Source: CAZNKU01 sp045545235 (lineage in GTDB: Bacteria > Bacillota > Clostridia > Monoglobales > Firm-18). Taken from it: DNA of 20,850 nt. Under the pieces are notes generated by a model that did not search any database, was not told where the DNA came from, and was given only the letters and a program-made list of their open reading frames with translations. This document shows, one piece after another, positions 7,968-16,117 of this stretch. The DNA is taken from the NCBI GenBank assembly GCA_045545235.1, contig JAZQAN010000019.1, positions 1-20,850 of the forward strand. Direction: 5' to 3'. The position numbers and the translations under genes are program-made. The first letter of the stretch is position 1. The number at the start of each line of letters is the position of its first letter.

Positions 7968-8945
7968 ATGATAAATTTCGTTGTAATCGGCGGTGGATGG
8001 AGGGCGGAATTTTATATCCGAATAGCCAAAGCCTTGCCTGAAATTTTCAATTTAAGCGGGGTGTGTGTACGAAACCCAAAGCGTGCAGAGTATATTTCGC
8101 AAAAGTATAACGTTAAGATTTCAGGCACAATTGATGAACTTTTAAAAGAACCATTTGACTTTATTGTAAACTGTATAAACAAAGAGGATATTACTGAACT
8201 TTCACTAAAGCTTGCAGAAAAAGGATATTATGTTTTAAGTGAAACACCTGTTACAAAGGATGTGTGTTCTGAACGTGTTTGTGACAAAATTCAGGTAGCC
8301 GAGCATTTTCATCTTAAGGGAACATATCAGGCATTAAAAAAAATAATTGATTCCAAGATTATAGGTGATGTTAATTATATAAATATTTCCACATGTCACG
8401 ATTATCATGCAATGAGCCTTGTGCGATATTTTCTTGATGATTATAAAAAACCACAGCTGTTATACGGCAGTACTATCGATGATAAGATGCTTAAAACCAA
8501 TGGCAGAGAAGGGATTTTGCCTGAAAAGAAAATTCTGGATACGGAACAACAAATTAAAATATATAAATTTAAAAAAGCGACTGTTGTTTATGATTATAAC
8601 AAGGAACAATATTTTTCACCAATACGAAAAGACAGAATATTAATAAGAGGTACAAATGGTGAAATTGAAAATTACAATGTAAGATACTACAATTCTGACA
8701 AAGAATTTGTAAGCGAAGATATAAAAACCGTAATGTCAGGATTGCTTGATGGATTTTACTGTGATAAAATCGTTTTTAACGGTAATGTTGTTTTTGACTA
8801 TCCATTTAAGCAGGCAAGGTTAAGTGAGGAAGAAATCGCAATAGCCCATTGCCTTGTTAAAATGAAGGAATATACAGATACCGGAAAAGAATTTTACAGT
8901 TTCAAAAAAGCTTTCGAAGATTATGCTTTTTTTAACGGTAATTAG
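7968..8945 (+). CDS. Gfo/Idh/MocA-family oxidoreductase-like protein lacking the EKP lysine
   Basis: The chosen start is ATG 7968 (325 residues), because GAGGAG at 7954-7959 is eight bases upstream; the in-frame TTG at 7962 is only two bases from the SD. The N-terminal Rossmann fold (about 1-115) begins with VVIGGGWRAEF, a variant of the GxGxxG NAD(P)-binding loop. The usual catalytic EKP is replaced by E92-T93-P94, so the conserved lysine is missing. In the alpha/beta C-terminal domain, DYHAMSLVRYF (145-155) keeps the family's catalytic-type histidine (His147). Gfo/Idh/MocA proteins oxidise or reduce sugar hydroxyls, or act as NAD-dependent steps in oxidative glycoside cleavage. With lysine lost, a changed or non-redox role is possible. 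It sits between the epimerase and GH36 genes in one operon. Confidence 0.8.
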   Translation: MINFVVIGGGWRAEFYIRIAKALPEIFNLSGVCVRNPKRAEYISQKYNVKISGTIDELLKEPFDFIVNCINKEDITELSLKLAEKGYYVLSETPVTKDVCSERVCDKIQVAEHFHLKGTYQALKKIIDSKIIGDVNYINISTCHDYHAMSLVRYFLDDYKKPQLLYGSTIDDKMLKTNGREGILPEKKILDTEQQIKIYKFKKATVVYDYNKEQYFSPIRKDRILIRGTNGEIENYNVRYYNSDKEFVSEDIKTVMSGLLDGFYCDKIVFNGNVVFDYPFKQARLSEEEIAIAHCLVKMKEYTDTGKEFYSFKKAFEDYAFFNGN

Positions 8946-8956
8946 GAGGGTGTAAA

Positions 8957-11104
8957 ATGATTAAATATAACGAAAAGAATAAAATATTCAGTATACAGAC
9001 TGAAAATTCTTCATACTTTATGGGGATAGATGATGATGGTGTACTACGTAACATTTATTACGGTGAAAAAATAAATAATGCAGATGATACAGAGTATGAA
9101 ATAGGCGGTATTGCAGATATTGCTCCGCCGGGAAAAAAATTCCCAATAAGGCAGGAATGTATAACAAGAGAAAAAATGCTTTATGCCGAACCTTGCATTT
9201 TTACTGAATTTTCAGACGGCACAAAGGATTTGCAACTTGTATATAAAAGCCATAAAGTAACAAAAACAGAAAATGGCGATAAACTGGTAATAAACCTTAA
9301 AGACAAATTTTATAAATTTGAAGTTGCTCTTAACTATATTACCTATAACGGTCTTGACCTTATCAGCAAAAATTCCGTAATTACAAATTACGGCGAAGAA
9401 CCTGTTAAACTTAAGAAAATGAAATCGGGCACCCTGTACCCCACATGGAACAGGCCAATGCGTCTTACACATTTGGCAGGAACATGGGGTGAGGAATATC
9501 AGAAATTACAGATAAATCTTCAACAAGGTAAATTCACCATAGATAACACACGAGGTGTCTGTGCAAGTCACCAGCATGTTCCTTTCTTTGCGTTGGATGA
9601 GGGCGATGCTACTGAAGCGAACGGAAGGGTATGGTATGGTCTGTTACATTGGAGTGGGGATTTTAAAATTGACTTTGAAGAAAGCTATGATAAACAACTA
9701 TCTGTAACTGCAGGCGTAAATGATTTCGACTGCAGTATCAAGCTTGAAAAAGGAGAGATTTTTGAAACACCACTTTTCACTGTGGGCTTTACCAACGGCG
9801 GTTTTGAGAAAATGACCGAAACACTTTATGATTATCAGTATGACTTTTTGCTTCCTCAAAGCAAAATTAAAGAAGATTTTCCGATTATATACAATTCGTG
9901 GTATCCATATCTATTTGATGTAAACGAAGAAAAATGCCTTGGTTTTATAGACAAGGCAAAACAAATAGGCGTAGAGCTTTTTGTTATAGATGACGGATGG
10001 TTTGAAGGAAGGAAAGATAGTAAAGGCGGACTCGGTGACTGGTGGTGTGACAAAGAAAAATTCCCTAATGGGTTAAAACCTATAGCCGATAAAGCACATA
10101 AACTTGGAATGAAATTCGGACTATGGATAGAACCTGAAATGGTAAACAAAAAATCAAATTTGTACAAAGAGCATCCGGACTGGATACTTTCTTTTCCAAA
10201 CCGAGAAAACAGCGAGCGCAGAAATCAGTTGGTTTTAAATCTTGCACACAAGGATGTTATGGAATTTGCATGGGAATCTATTGATAGAATTATCCAAGAT
10301 TTTGACCTTGACTATGTAAAATGGGATATGAACAGATATTTTTCTGAAACAGTACCTTTTTCTGCTGATTTGCGCATAAGATACATTGAAAATTTATATG
10401 AAATATGGCGTAGAATGAATGAAAAATATCCTCATGTACTTTTCGAAAACTGTGCAAGCGGTGGTGGCAGAGCAGACTATGGTATGGCACCATACAGCGA
10501 CCGTATTAACAGAAGTGACAATGCCGACCCCGTAGATGTACTGAAAATTCACGAGGGCTTTTCATTATATTTACTACCAAGGCTTGCAGGCGGTGCAGGG
10601 AATATTGCTCCGTCTCCATATTTCATGAACAACAGGTCCGTTCCTTTGAAATACCGAGCGCATCTTGGCATGACAGGATGTATGAGTGTGGGAATAAACA
10701 TACTTAAATCTCCCGCAGAGGAGCTTGAGGAACTGAAAAAATATCTGGAAGAATATAAAGTAATACGCCACACAATACATAATGCGTACCTTTACAGATT
10801 GTCTTCAGCATTTGAAAATAATTATACTGTGTGGGAATATCTTGCAAGAGATAAAAAAGAGGCTGTTGTTTTTGTGTTTGCACACAATATGAATTTTCAT
10901 GAGCTTGTGCCAAGAATACGCCTTCGCGGACTGGATAAAAACAAACAATATCGTGTAAGCGGAGAAGTGAGGTGTGTATTTGATACCCGTACAGAGCCTG
11001 TAAATGACAGAATTGTATATGGTGATACTCTTATGAATTTTGGGATAAGAATAGAACCGACAGGCGATTATTACAGTCAGATTATAAAGATCGAGGAGCT
11101 TTAA
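8957..11104 (+). CDS. GH36 family alpha-galactosidase-like enzyme
   Basis: The 715-residue length fits GH36: an N-terminal beta-supersandwich (about 1-295), a TIM barrel (about 300-640) and a C-terminal beta domain. The nucleophile motif DYVKWDMNR (452-460) gives Asp457. The block FENCASGGGRADYGM follows, and the acid/base region RSDNADP gives Asp521. Also visible are FVIDDGWF and FGLWIEPEMV, both classic GH36 barrel strands. The acid/base loop differs from the common WTSDDTDA form, and the residues after it (AGGAGNIAPSPYF) are unlike typical alpha-galactosidases, so alpha-galactoside is the default guess but N-acetylgalactosaminide or another alpha-linked sugar is possible. A strong AGGAGG precedes the ATG, only 11 bases after the oxidoreductase stop. 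No signal peptide, so it is cytoplasmic. Last intact gene of its operon. Confidence 0.88.
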   Translation: MIKYNEKNKIFSIQTENSSYFMGIDDDGVLRNIYYGEKINNADDTEYEIGGIADIAPPGKKFPIRQECITREKMLYAEPCIFTEFSDGTKDLQLVYKSHKVTKTENGDKLVINLKDKFYKFEVALNYITYNGLDLISKNSVITNYGEEPVKLKKMKSGTLYPTWNRPMRLTHLAGTWGEEYQKLQINLQQGKFTIDNTRGVCASHQHVPFFALDEGDATEANGRVWYGLLHWSGDFKIDFEESYDKQLSVTAGVNDFDCSIKLEKGEIFETPLFTVGFTNGGFEKMTETLYDYQYDFLLPQSKIKEDFPIIYNSWYPYLFDVNEEKCLGFIDKAKQIGVELFVIDDGWFEGRKDSKGGLGDWWCDKEKFPNGLKPIADKAHKLGMKFGLWIEPEMVNKKSNLYKEHPDWILSFPNRENSERRNQLVLNLAHKDVMEFAWESIDRIIQDFDLDYVKWDMNRYFSETVPFSADLRIRYIENLYEIWRRMNEKYPHVLFENCASGGGRADYGMAPYSDRINRSDNADPVDVLKIHEGFSLYLLPRLAGGAGNIAPSPYFMNNRSVPLKYRAHLGMTGCMSVGINILKSPAEELEELKKYLEEYKVIRHTIHNAYLYRLSSAFENNYTVWEYLARDKKEAVVFVFAHNMNFHELVPRIRLRGLDKNKQYRVSGEVRCVFDTRTEPVNDRIVYGDTLMNFGIRIEPTGDYYSQIIKIEEL

Positions 11105-11127
11105 ATTTTGTGACGAAGAAGCTATAA

Positions 11128-11193
11128 TATGAAGTTCTGTGGAAAAATTTTGACATTATTCCTTACGGATATAAAATTTTATATTTGAATTAA
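11128..11193 (+). pseudogene. Relic of the 3' end of a second DUF6067-like gene
   Basis: The frame at 11128-11193 reads as a short peptide whose end, FDIIPYGYKILYLN, matches FDINSYGYKILYLS at the C-terminus of the DUF6067-like protein (609-2636). At DNA level 11164-11195 matches 2607-2638 at 30 of 32 positions, including bases past the stop codon. There is an in-frame stop at 11125-11127 and no start or SD. It looks like what remains after deletion of most of a related gene that once followed the GH36 gene. Confidence 0.7.
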
Positions 11194-11199
11194 TCTGAA

Positions 11200-11225
11200 A
11201 AAAGGACAGCAATTGCTGTCCTTTT
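11200..11225. terminator. Palindromic bidirectional terminator
   Basis: A perfect 26-base palindrome (AAAAGGACAGCAA and its complement) gives a GGACAGC stem flanked by A4 and T4. It lies between the rightward GH36 operon and the leftward araC 2 gene, whose stop is seven bases away, so it can serve both. Confidence 0.8.
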
Positions 11226-11231
11226 ATATAT

Positions 11232-12026
11232 TTATGCGTGATTGCTTCTGTATTCCGAGGGTGATTGGTTTGTATGTTTTTTAAAGGATTTTAAAAAGTT
11301 TGTGAGATTGGAATATCCGCACAAAAAACATATATCGGTAACAGAATTTTTAGTACTTTTTAAAAGTTCCTTTGCGTATGTGATTCTGTAGCTGATAAGG
11401 TATTCTTTAAAAGTACAACCACATGCTTTTGAAAATAAACCCGACAGATATTCAGGTGAAAGATGCAAATATTCTGCAGTACTTTTTAATGTTATTGGAT
11501 TTTGAAAGTTATTTGATATGTAGCGTATGCACTGTAAAATGTTGTGGTTTACAATTGAATTTTTTGTTGATTTTAATATGTTTTCCTTTTTTATTACATT
11601 AAGCAAAAGCGCATTAAGTATGTAGCGCGTTTCTATTTCATTTTCTGTTTTCTGTATTATATCAACAAAACTTTTAATTTTTTCATCACAATTTTCAATG
11701 TAATAGGCACAGTTTAACTCACTTAAAAACTGCTTATCTACTGCATTTTCAGCAAATGATATGTTTGTGAAGAAAAAGTCTTCATCCGGGTTTTTGATTA
11801 TCGTGTGATGAAAATCTACCAGTGATAACAGATAAAGTGAATTCGGATGTGCTTCTATCTTTGTTCCGTTTATGGTACTTTCCAGAACACCTTTTTCACA
11901 GTATATAAGCTCACAGTAGCTGTGCCAATGCATACCTGGATCACTGAAATTTTTTTTACTTACATTTTTGATATGAATGTTTTTTCCCAGAAGCTGGTTT
12001 GTGCTTAACCTTATTATTTCTTTCAT
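11232..12026 (-). CDS. AraC-family transcriptional regulator 2
   Basis: This 264-residue protein has an N-terminal cupin (about 15-110) with the metal/sugar-binding style MHWHSYCELIYCEKG segment, a linker, and a C-terminal double helix-turn-helix (about 165-262). The latter includes TAEYLHLSPEYLSGLFSKACG and VTDICFLCGYSNLTNFLKSFKK with the SPSEYR end. The ATG at 12026 has GGTGGTGAT just upstream. It is divergent from the beta-propeller/GH-A operon (start 12161) with 134 bases between, so that operon is its likely target. It shares family and layout but little sequence with AraC regulator 1. The effector is unknown. Confidence 0.9.
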   Translation of the reverse strand: MKEIIRLSTNQLLGKNIHIKNVSKKNFSDPGMHWHSYCELIYCEKGVLESTINGTKIEAHPNSLYLLSLVDFHHTIIKNPDEDFFFTNISFAENAVDKQFLSELNCAYYIENCDEKIKSFVDIIQKTENEIETRYILNALLLNVIKKENILKSTKNSIVNHNILQCIRYISNNFQNPITLKSTAEYLHLSPEYLSGLFSKACGCTFKEYLISYRITYAKELLKSTKNSVTDICFLCGYSNLTNFLKSFKKHTNQSPSEYRSNHA

Positions 12027-12094
12027 ATAATCACCACCATATTTATTATATAGTAATATATTAAAAAATGCAATATAAATAGTAAATAATTATA

Positions 12095-12123
12095 TTGAAA
12101 AAATTAAAAAAAGAAAATATAAT
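12095..12123 (+). promoter_or_regulatory. Sigma-A type promoter of the beta-propeller/GH-A operon
   Basis: TTGAAA (12095-12100) and TATAAT (12118-12123) are separated by exactly 17 bases. Transcription would begin near 12130 and leave a short leader before the SD at 12149-12154. The TTG of the -35 box is in frame with the downstream gene and can be mistaken for its start codon. Confidence 0.7.
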
Positions 12124-12141
12124 AATAAAAGAAAATATAAT
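12110..12141. repeat. Direct repeat over the -10 region
   Basis: The 14-base unit AAAGAAAATATAAT occurs at 12110-12123 and again at 12128-12141, an 18-base offset. The second copy duplicates the TATAAT box. It may be slippage in an AT-rich leader or a regulator site. Confidence 0.6.
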
Positions 12142-12160
12142 TATAGTTGAGGTGAATAGG

Positions 12161-13375
12161 ATGGGGAGCGATTTTTCAAAAAAAAGAACAGGTGCAAAAT
12201 TTCCTGTGAGGACAATTTCTCCAAATGACGGTTATCATTACTTTTTTGGTTACTATGACCTTAATACATATCATGAAAATGGTAGATATCATCTTGCAAA
12301 CAGAGTAAAATTTATGGACAGATTTCCCACAAAGGATGACATTTGCGAGCTTGGATACATAGATTTGGAAACGGGAGAATTCATAAAATTTGCAGAAACA
12401 ACTGCATGGAACTTTCAGCAAGGGGCGCTTTTAAGCTATAACAAAGCGAATTATGATGAGGTTTTTTATAATGTTCGTGGTGGAGAAAATGACTTTCAAA
12501 CCTGTATTCACAATTTGAAAACAGGTGTAAAACGTTATACTGACCGTGCATGTGCTAATGTTTCACTTGATGGCAAACGTGGGCTTGCTGTAAATTTCAG
12601 CAGAATATATGATTTTAGACCCGGTTACGGTTATTCTGATGTCAAAGATAATTGGTATAATGTTGAACAACCTGTAGACGATGGAATATATCTTGTTGAT
12701 ATGGAAACCGGCAAAAGCAAACTTATAATTACCATAGCCGATGTTTTAGAACAGTTCCCAAATGAACTGTTTGGCGACAAAAAGTTTGTGGTAAATCATA
12801 TTACTTTCAACCCAAGCGGAAACAGGTTTTTATTCCTTATTCGTAATTTTCAGGAGCCTGATGCAAAGATGTGGCTTACAACTGTTATAAGCTCTGATCT
12901 TGATGGGAATATGTTTGAACTTATTCACAATGACTTTGCATCGCATTATTACTGGAAAAATGATAAACAGGTTTTGTTCTATTGTATATGTGATGGAAAA
13001 TATGGTCTACACCTTCTTGATGACCTTACAACTGATTATGTTACATACGATAAACCTGACTTTACTTTTGATACAAAGGTGACAGGAGATTTGTTCAATG
13101 ATATTCATTGTATATACTCACCGAATGGCAGATATTTTATAGGTGATGGGTATCCGCGTCCCGATCACTGCAGACACATTTATCTGTACGATACATTGAC
13201 TGATGAATGTGAAATAATCATCAAGGATCCTACTTGGAAGCCGCCTTACGGAGATATAAGATGTGACCTTCACAACAGATGGAATGTTAAAGGTGATAAA
13301 TTCTCTTTTGACTCCACGAGAAACGGAAGAAGAGAAATATGTGAAGTTGATATTTCGTCAAAGGTATTATTGTAA
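12161..13375 (+). CDS. Beta-propeller protein resembling PL22 oligogalacturonate lyase
   Basis: The start is set at ATG 12161 (404 residues) because GAGGTG lies six bases upstream; the longer frame to 12095 runs through promoter sequence. The protein is built of repeated four-stranded blades, seen as recurring 'SPNGRYF', 'YLVDMETGKSK' and 'KGDKFSFDSTRNGRREI' units. From memory of the family, several blocks line up with oligogalacturonate lyases (Ogl, PL22): SHYYW (His262), DIHCIYSPNGRYFIGDG (His316) and RCDLHNRW (His371). The last corresponds to the HPH metal site but has Asp369 in place of the first histidine. PL22 enzymes cleave unsaturated or saturated digalacturonate in the cytoplasm. Whether this protein is a lyase is uncertain, as metal ligands are only partly conserved. 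It leads the second enzyme operon. Confidence 0.7.
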   Translation: MGSDFSKKRTGAKFPVRTISPNDGYHYFFGYYDLNTYHENGRYHLANRVKFMDRFPTKDDICELGYIDLETGEFIKFAETTAWNFQQGALLSYNKANYDEVFYNVRGGENDFQTCIHNLKTGVKRYTDRACANVSLDGKRGLAVNFSRIYDFRPGYGYSDVKDNWYNVEQPVDDGIYLVDMETGKSKLIITIADVLEQFPNELFGDKKFVVNHITFNPSGNRFLFLIRNFQEPDAKMWLTTVISSDLDGNMFELIHNDFASHYYWKNDKQVLFYCICDGKYGLHLLDDLTTDYVTYDKPDFTFDTKVTGDLFNDIHCIYSPNGRYFIGDGYPRPDHCRHIYLYDTLTDECEIIIKDPTWKPPYGDIRCDLHNRWNVKGDKFSFDSTRNGRREICEVDISSKVLL

Positions 13376-13390
13376 ATGCAAAAATTAATT

Positions 13391-13449
13391 GAAAGGAGTT
13401 ATAATACGTCTCATAATTCAAAACAGAGATAGTTATTATATATGACAAA
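13391..13449 (+). promoter_or_regulatory. Structured translation-initiation leader: distant SD and hairpin
   Basis: A good SD (GAAAGGAG, 13391-13398) lies 51 bases before the ATG of the following GH-A gene, with a TAA in the main frame in between. A stem TATAATA (13400-13406) pairs with TATTATA (13434-13440), extended inside by TCTC (13409-13412) with GAGA (13426-13429) around a 13-base loop. Folded, the hairpin leaves about ten unpaired bases between SD and ATG. No closer SD is seen. Confidence 0.5.
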
Positions 13450-15318
13450 ATGAAAATACTTGAAAATGAAACATTTTATGCAGGATGCAATTATTGGGCA
13501 TCTGAAAGCGGAATTTATATGTGGAGAAACTGGAATGAAAAGAATGTTGATGATGATTTCAGACTACTTTCAGATATAGGAATAAAGGTTGTCAGGGCTT
13601 TCCCTTTGTGGTCGGATTTTCAACCTATAAAGAAGATGTACAGCGTAAGAGGTAAGTCGAACGGCATATCAACAGATGACGGAAGAAATATGCTATCTAC
13701 ATTTGATGACGGTATAGATGAAGATATGATGCAAAAATTTGAAAAAATGTTGGATATTGCCGAAAAGTATGGAATAATGATAATTCCATCTATATTGACC
13801 GGCTGGATGAGTGGAAGATTGTTTGTACCTTCGGCACTTGAAGGCTTAAATCTTTTAAAAGATCCTTTTGCAATTTATTGGGAAGTTAAATTTGTAAAGG
13901 CATTTGTTACACGTTTTAAAAATCATCCTGCTGTTGGAGCGTGGTGTATAGGCAATGAATGTAATTGCATGGGAGTTGCCGATACAAAGGAAGAAGCATG
14001 GCTATGGGTAAATACCATTTCAAGTGCTATACGTGTTTCCGACAACAGCAGACCTGTTATTTCCGGTATGCACAGTCTTGTGACAGAATATGAGGGGGTA
14101 TGGACATTACAGGATAGCGGTCTTTCATGCGATTATTTAACAACACACCCTTATGCTTCTCCTTCTTACGAAACGGATAAGATGAAAATTAATACAATTT
14201 TTCCTATGTTGCATCCTGCGGCACAAACACTATTTTATGCCGGAATAGGCAAAAAACCATGTTTTATAGAAGAAACAGGAACATTCGGCCAGATGTACTG
14301 CGATGATGAATTGACTGCTAAATACGTTGAAGCAACATTGTATACATCATGGTCCCATAATTGTCTATCTTTTTTATGGTGGATAGGATTTGACCAGGGC
14401 TCTTTAAATTATTATCCGTTTTCATACAATAATCGTGCAAGTAATTACGGTTTGTACCGTGAGGATAAAACATTAAAGCCTGTTGGTGAGGTATTTAAGA
14501 AATTTAATGAATTTCAGCAAAAGTTACCTTTTAATAAATTACCTGAAAGAATAAAGGATGCAGTTTGTGTACTTTCACCACATCAAAAAACGTGGAATGT
14601 TGGATATTCGGCATTTATACTTGCAAAGCAGGCAAAAATAGATTTGGAATTTGCTTTTTTAAGTGATGAAATTCCTGATTCAAAAGTGTATTTTATGCCT
14701 TCAATTAAGTTCACTCAGGACATAGGTATAGACGGTCTTGACAGTCTTATGAAACGTGTTGAGAAAGGTGCAGTTTTGTACCTGTCTGTTGCTTCGGGAT
14801 TTGTAAGAAATCTGAATACAGATTTCGGATTTCATATCAACTATCGTGAAAATGTTAGAGGTAATAAAAAGGTCAAACTTGACAATGAAGAGCTATCACT
14901 TTATTTTGAAGTACAATATAATATCAGCATCGAAGATGCAAAAGTTTTAGCAACAGATGAAAACGGTAATCCGGTATTCTTGAAAAAAGACTATGGAAAA
15001 GGAAAATTGTTATTCCTTATGAGTCCGTTAGAAAGTTCTTTGTACGGTGATGCATCTGCATTTGAAAATAATTATTGTAAAATATACAGTAAAATCAAAG
15101 AATATATGCCAAGCAATAAAGTGGTTGAATGTGATAATCCTATGGTGGGAGTTACCGAGCATATTTTAAGTGAAAAAGAGAGAATTTGTGTTGTAACTGC
15201 ATATACGGATTATGAAACATCGGTTACACTTAAAACTACAGACGGATGGAAAACAGAAGAAGATAATACATTTTCTCTTGCAGGAAGTGAAACAAAGGTT
15301 ATTACATTTAAAAGATAA
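13450..15318 (+). CDS. Clan GH-A glycoside hydrolase (paralogue A)
   Basis: This 622-residue protein has a TIM barrel (about 1-350) with the two carboxylates of clan GH-A: Glu170 in GNECNCMG (acid/base after strand 4) and Glu275 in FIEETGTFG (nucleophile, strand 7). Residue 275 rather than 274 is chosen because it is the one conserved in the paralogue at 16118. An alpha/beta domain like the amidotransferase-fold domain of GH42 enzymes follows (about 370-450), then a C-terminal beta domain. It looks like GH5-type enzymes, but I cannot place the family; beta-mannoside, beta-glucoside or beta-galactoside are all possible. The N-terminus has no signal peptide. Alignment with the paralogue supports ATG 13450 despite the poor local SD; see the structured leader at 13391-13449. 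It is in an operon with the beta-propeller gene. Confidence 0.82.
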   Translation: MKILENETFYAGCNYWASESGIYMWRNWNEKNVDDDFRLLSDIGIKVVRAFPLWSDFQPIKKMYSVRGKSNGISTDDGRNMLSTFDDGIDEDMMQKFEKMLDIAEKYGIMIIPSILTGWMSGRLFVPSALEGLNLLKDPFAIYWEVKFVKAFVTRFKNHPAVGAWCIGNECNCMGVADTKEEAWLWVNTISSAIRVSDNSRPVISGMHSLVTEYEGVWTLQDSGLSCDYLTTHPYASPSYETDKMKINTIFPMLHPAAQTLFYAGIGKKPCFIEETGTFGQMYCDDELTAKYVEATLYTSWSHNCLSFLWWIGFDQGSLNYYPFSYNNRASNYGLYREDKTLKPVGEVFKKFNEFQQKLPFNKLPERIKDAVCVLSPHQKTWNVGYSAFILAKQAKIDLEFAFLSDEIPDSKVYFMPSIKFTQDIGIDGLDSLMKRVEKGAVLYLSVASGFVRNLNTDFGFHINYRENVRGNKKVKLDNEELSLYFEVQYNISIEDAKVLATDENGNPVFLKKDYGKGKLLFLMSPLESSLYGDASAFENNYCKIYSKIKEYMPSNKVVECDNPMVGVTEHILSEKERICVVTAYTDYETSVTLKTTDGWKTEEDNTFSLAGSETKVITFKR

Positions 15319-15337
15319 ATGTGGAGTGTGAATTTTT

Positions 15338-16093
15338 ATGGAATTAGATATAATCAGCTTTAACATAAGGTGTTGTGATGATAAGAACGGAAATTCTATT
15401 GAAGAGCGTGCCCCAAGGTTAAATAAAATTATATCACAATACGAGCCTGATTTAATAGGACTTCAGGAGTACAGACCCAAGTGGGAAGAACACATTGACA
15501 AGTATTTTGGCGACAAGTATGAGATTTTTGCAAAATATAGAGCGGAATCAGAAAAAGAAGCTTCTCCCATGTTGTGGCGTAAGGATAAGTTTGAATGTAT
15601 AAAAACCGGATATTTTTGGCTTTCTGATACACCTGATGTTGAATCAAAAGGCTGGGATGAACGATTTGATTGTTTTCGTATGTGTGTATATGCCTTGCTG
15701 AAGGAAAAGCAAAGCGGAAAGATGATTGTTTTTATGAACACGCATTTCGGCTTTGGTGATGACGGACAAATAAAAAGTGTAAAGCTTATAGAGGAATATT
15801 TTAAAAAATTTTCTTCATATCCTGCATTTATTGTCGGTGACTTTAATATGACACCTGATGATGCCGCTTATACTGTGATGAGCGAAAAGTTTACGGATGT
15901 AAATTCTGTAACAAATAATGATCTTAGAACAACTTATCATGGATATAATCCTGAAAGTATAAAAAATCAACACATAGATTATTGTTTTATAAACAATAAT
16001 GTAAAACCTGTAAGTCAAAAAATAATAGATGATACAGTGGATGGTATGTTTCCATCAGACCATTACGGGTTACATATAAAAATAGAAATATAA
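15338..16093 (+). CDS. Endonuclease/exonuclease/phosphatase (EEP) family hydrolase
   Basis: This 251-residue protein spans a complete EEP fold with its metal-dependent phosphoesterase motifs: Asn9 in SFNIR, Glu44 in GLQEYR, THFGFGDDG, Asp168 and Asn170 in GDFNMTPDD, and Asp241-His242 in PSDHYGL. Such enzymes hydrolyse phosphomonoester or phosphodiester bonds in nucleic acids, inositol phosphates or sphingomyelin, and some related proteins in sugar operons have unknown substrates. The C-terminal HIDYCFI strand is typical. There is no signal peptide, so it is cytoplasmic. It sits between two paralogous GH-A genes with gaps of about 20 bases on each side and an SD (GGAGTG), so it is part of the same transcript. 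A role on a phosphorylated or phosphodiester-linked glycan is inference. It is not obviously a DNA-repair enzyme (ExoIII/APE1 helices are not evident). Confidence 0.85.
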   Translation: MELDIISFNIRCCDDKNGNSIEERAPRLNKIISQYEPDLIGLQEYRPKWEEHIDKYFGDKYEIFAKYRAESEKEASPMLWRKDKFECIKTGYFWLSDTPDVESKGWDERFDCFRMCVYALLKEKQSGKMIVFMNTHFGFGDDGQIKSVKLIEEYFKKFSSYPAFIVGDFNMTPDDAAYTVMSEKFTDVNSVTNNDLRTTYHGYNPESIKNQHIDYCFINNNVKPVSQKIIDDTVDGMFPSDHYGLHIKIEI

Positions 16094-16117
16094 TTTTTAA
16101 TATTTGGGTGATAGAAA

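Noticed and set aside
13376..13432. An 18-codon frame starting right after the beta-propeller stop
   Set aside because: It has no SD of its own and overlaps the SD and hairpin of the next gene; the non-coding leader reading is simpler.
13442..13453. A three-codon frame (ATG ACA AAA TGA) overlapping the GH-A start
   Set aside because: No SD; too short to distinguish from chance, though a coupling role cannot be excluded.
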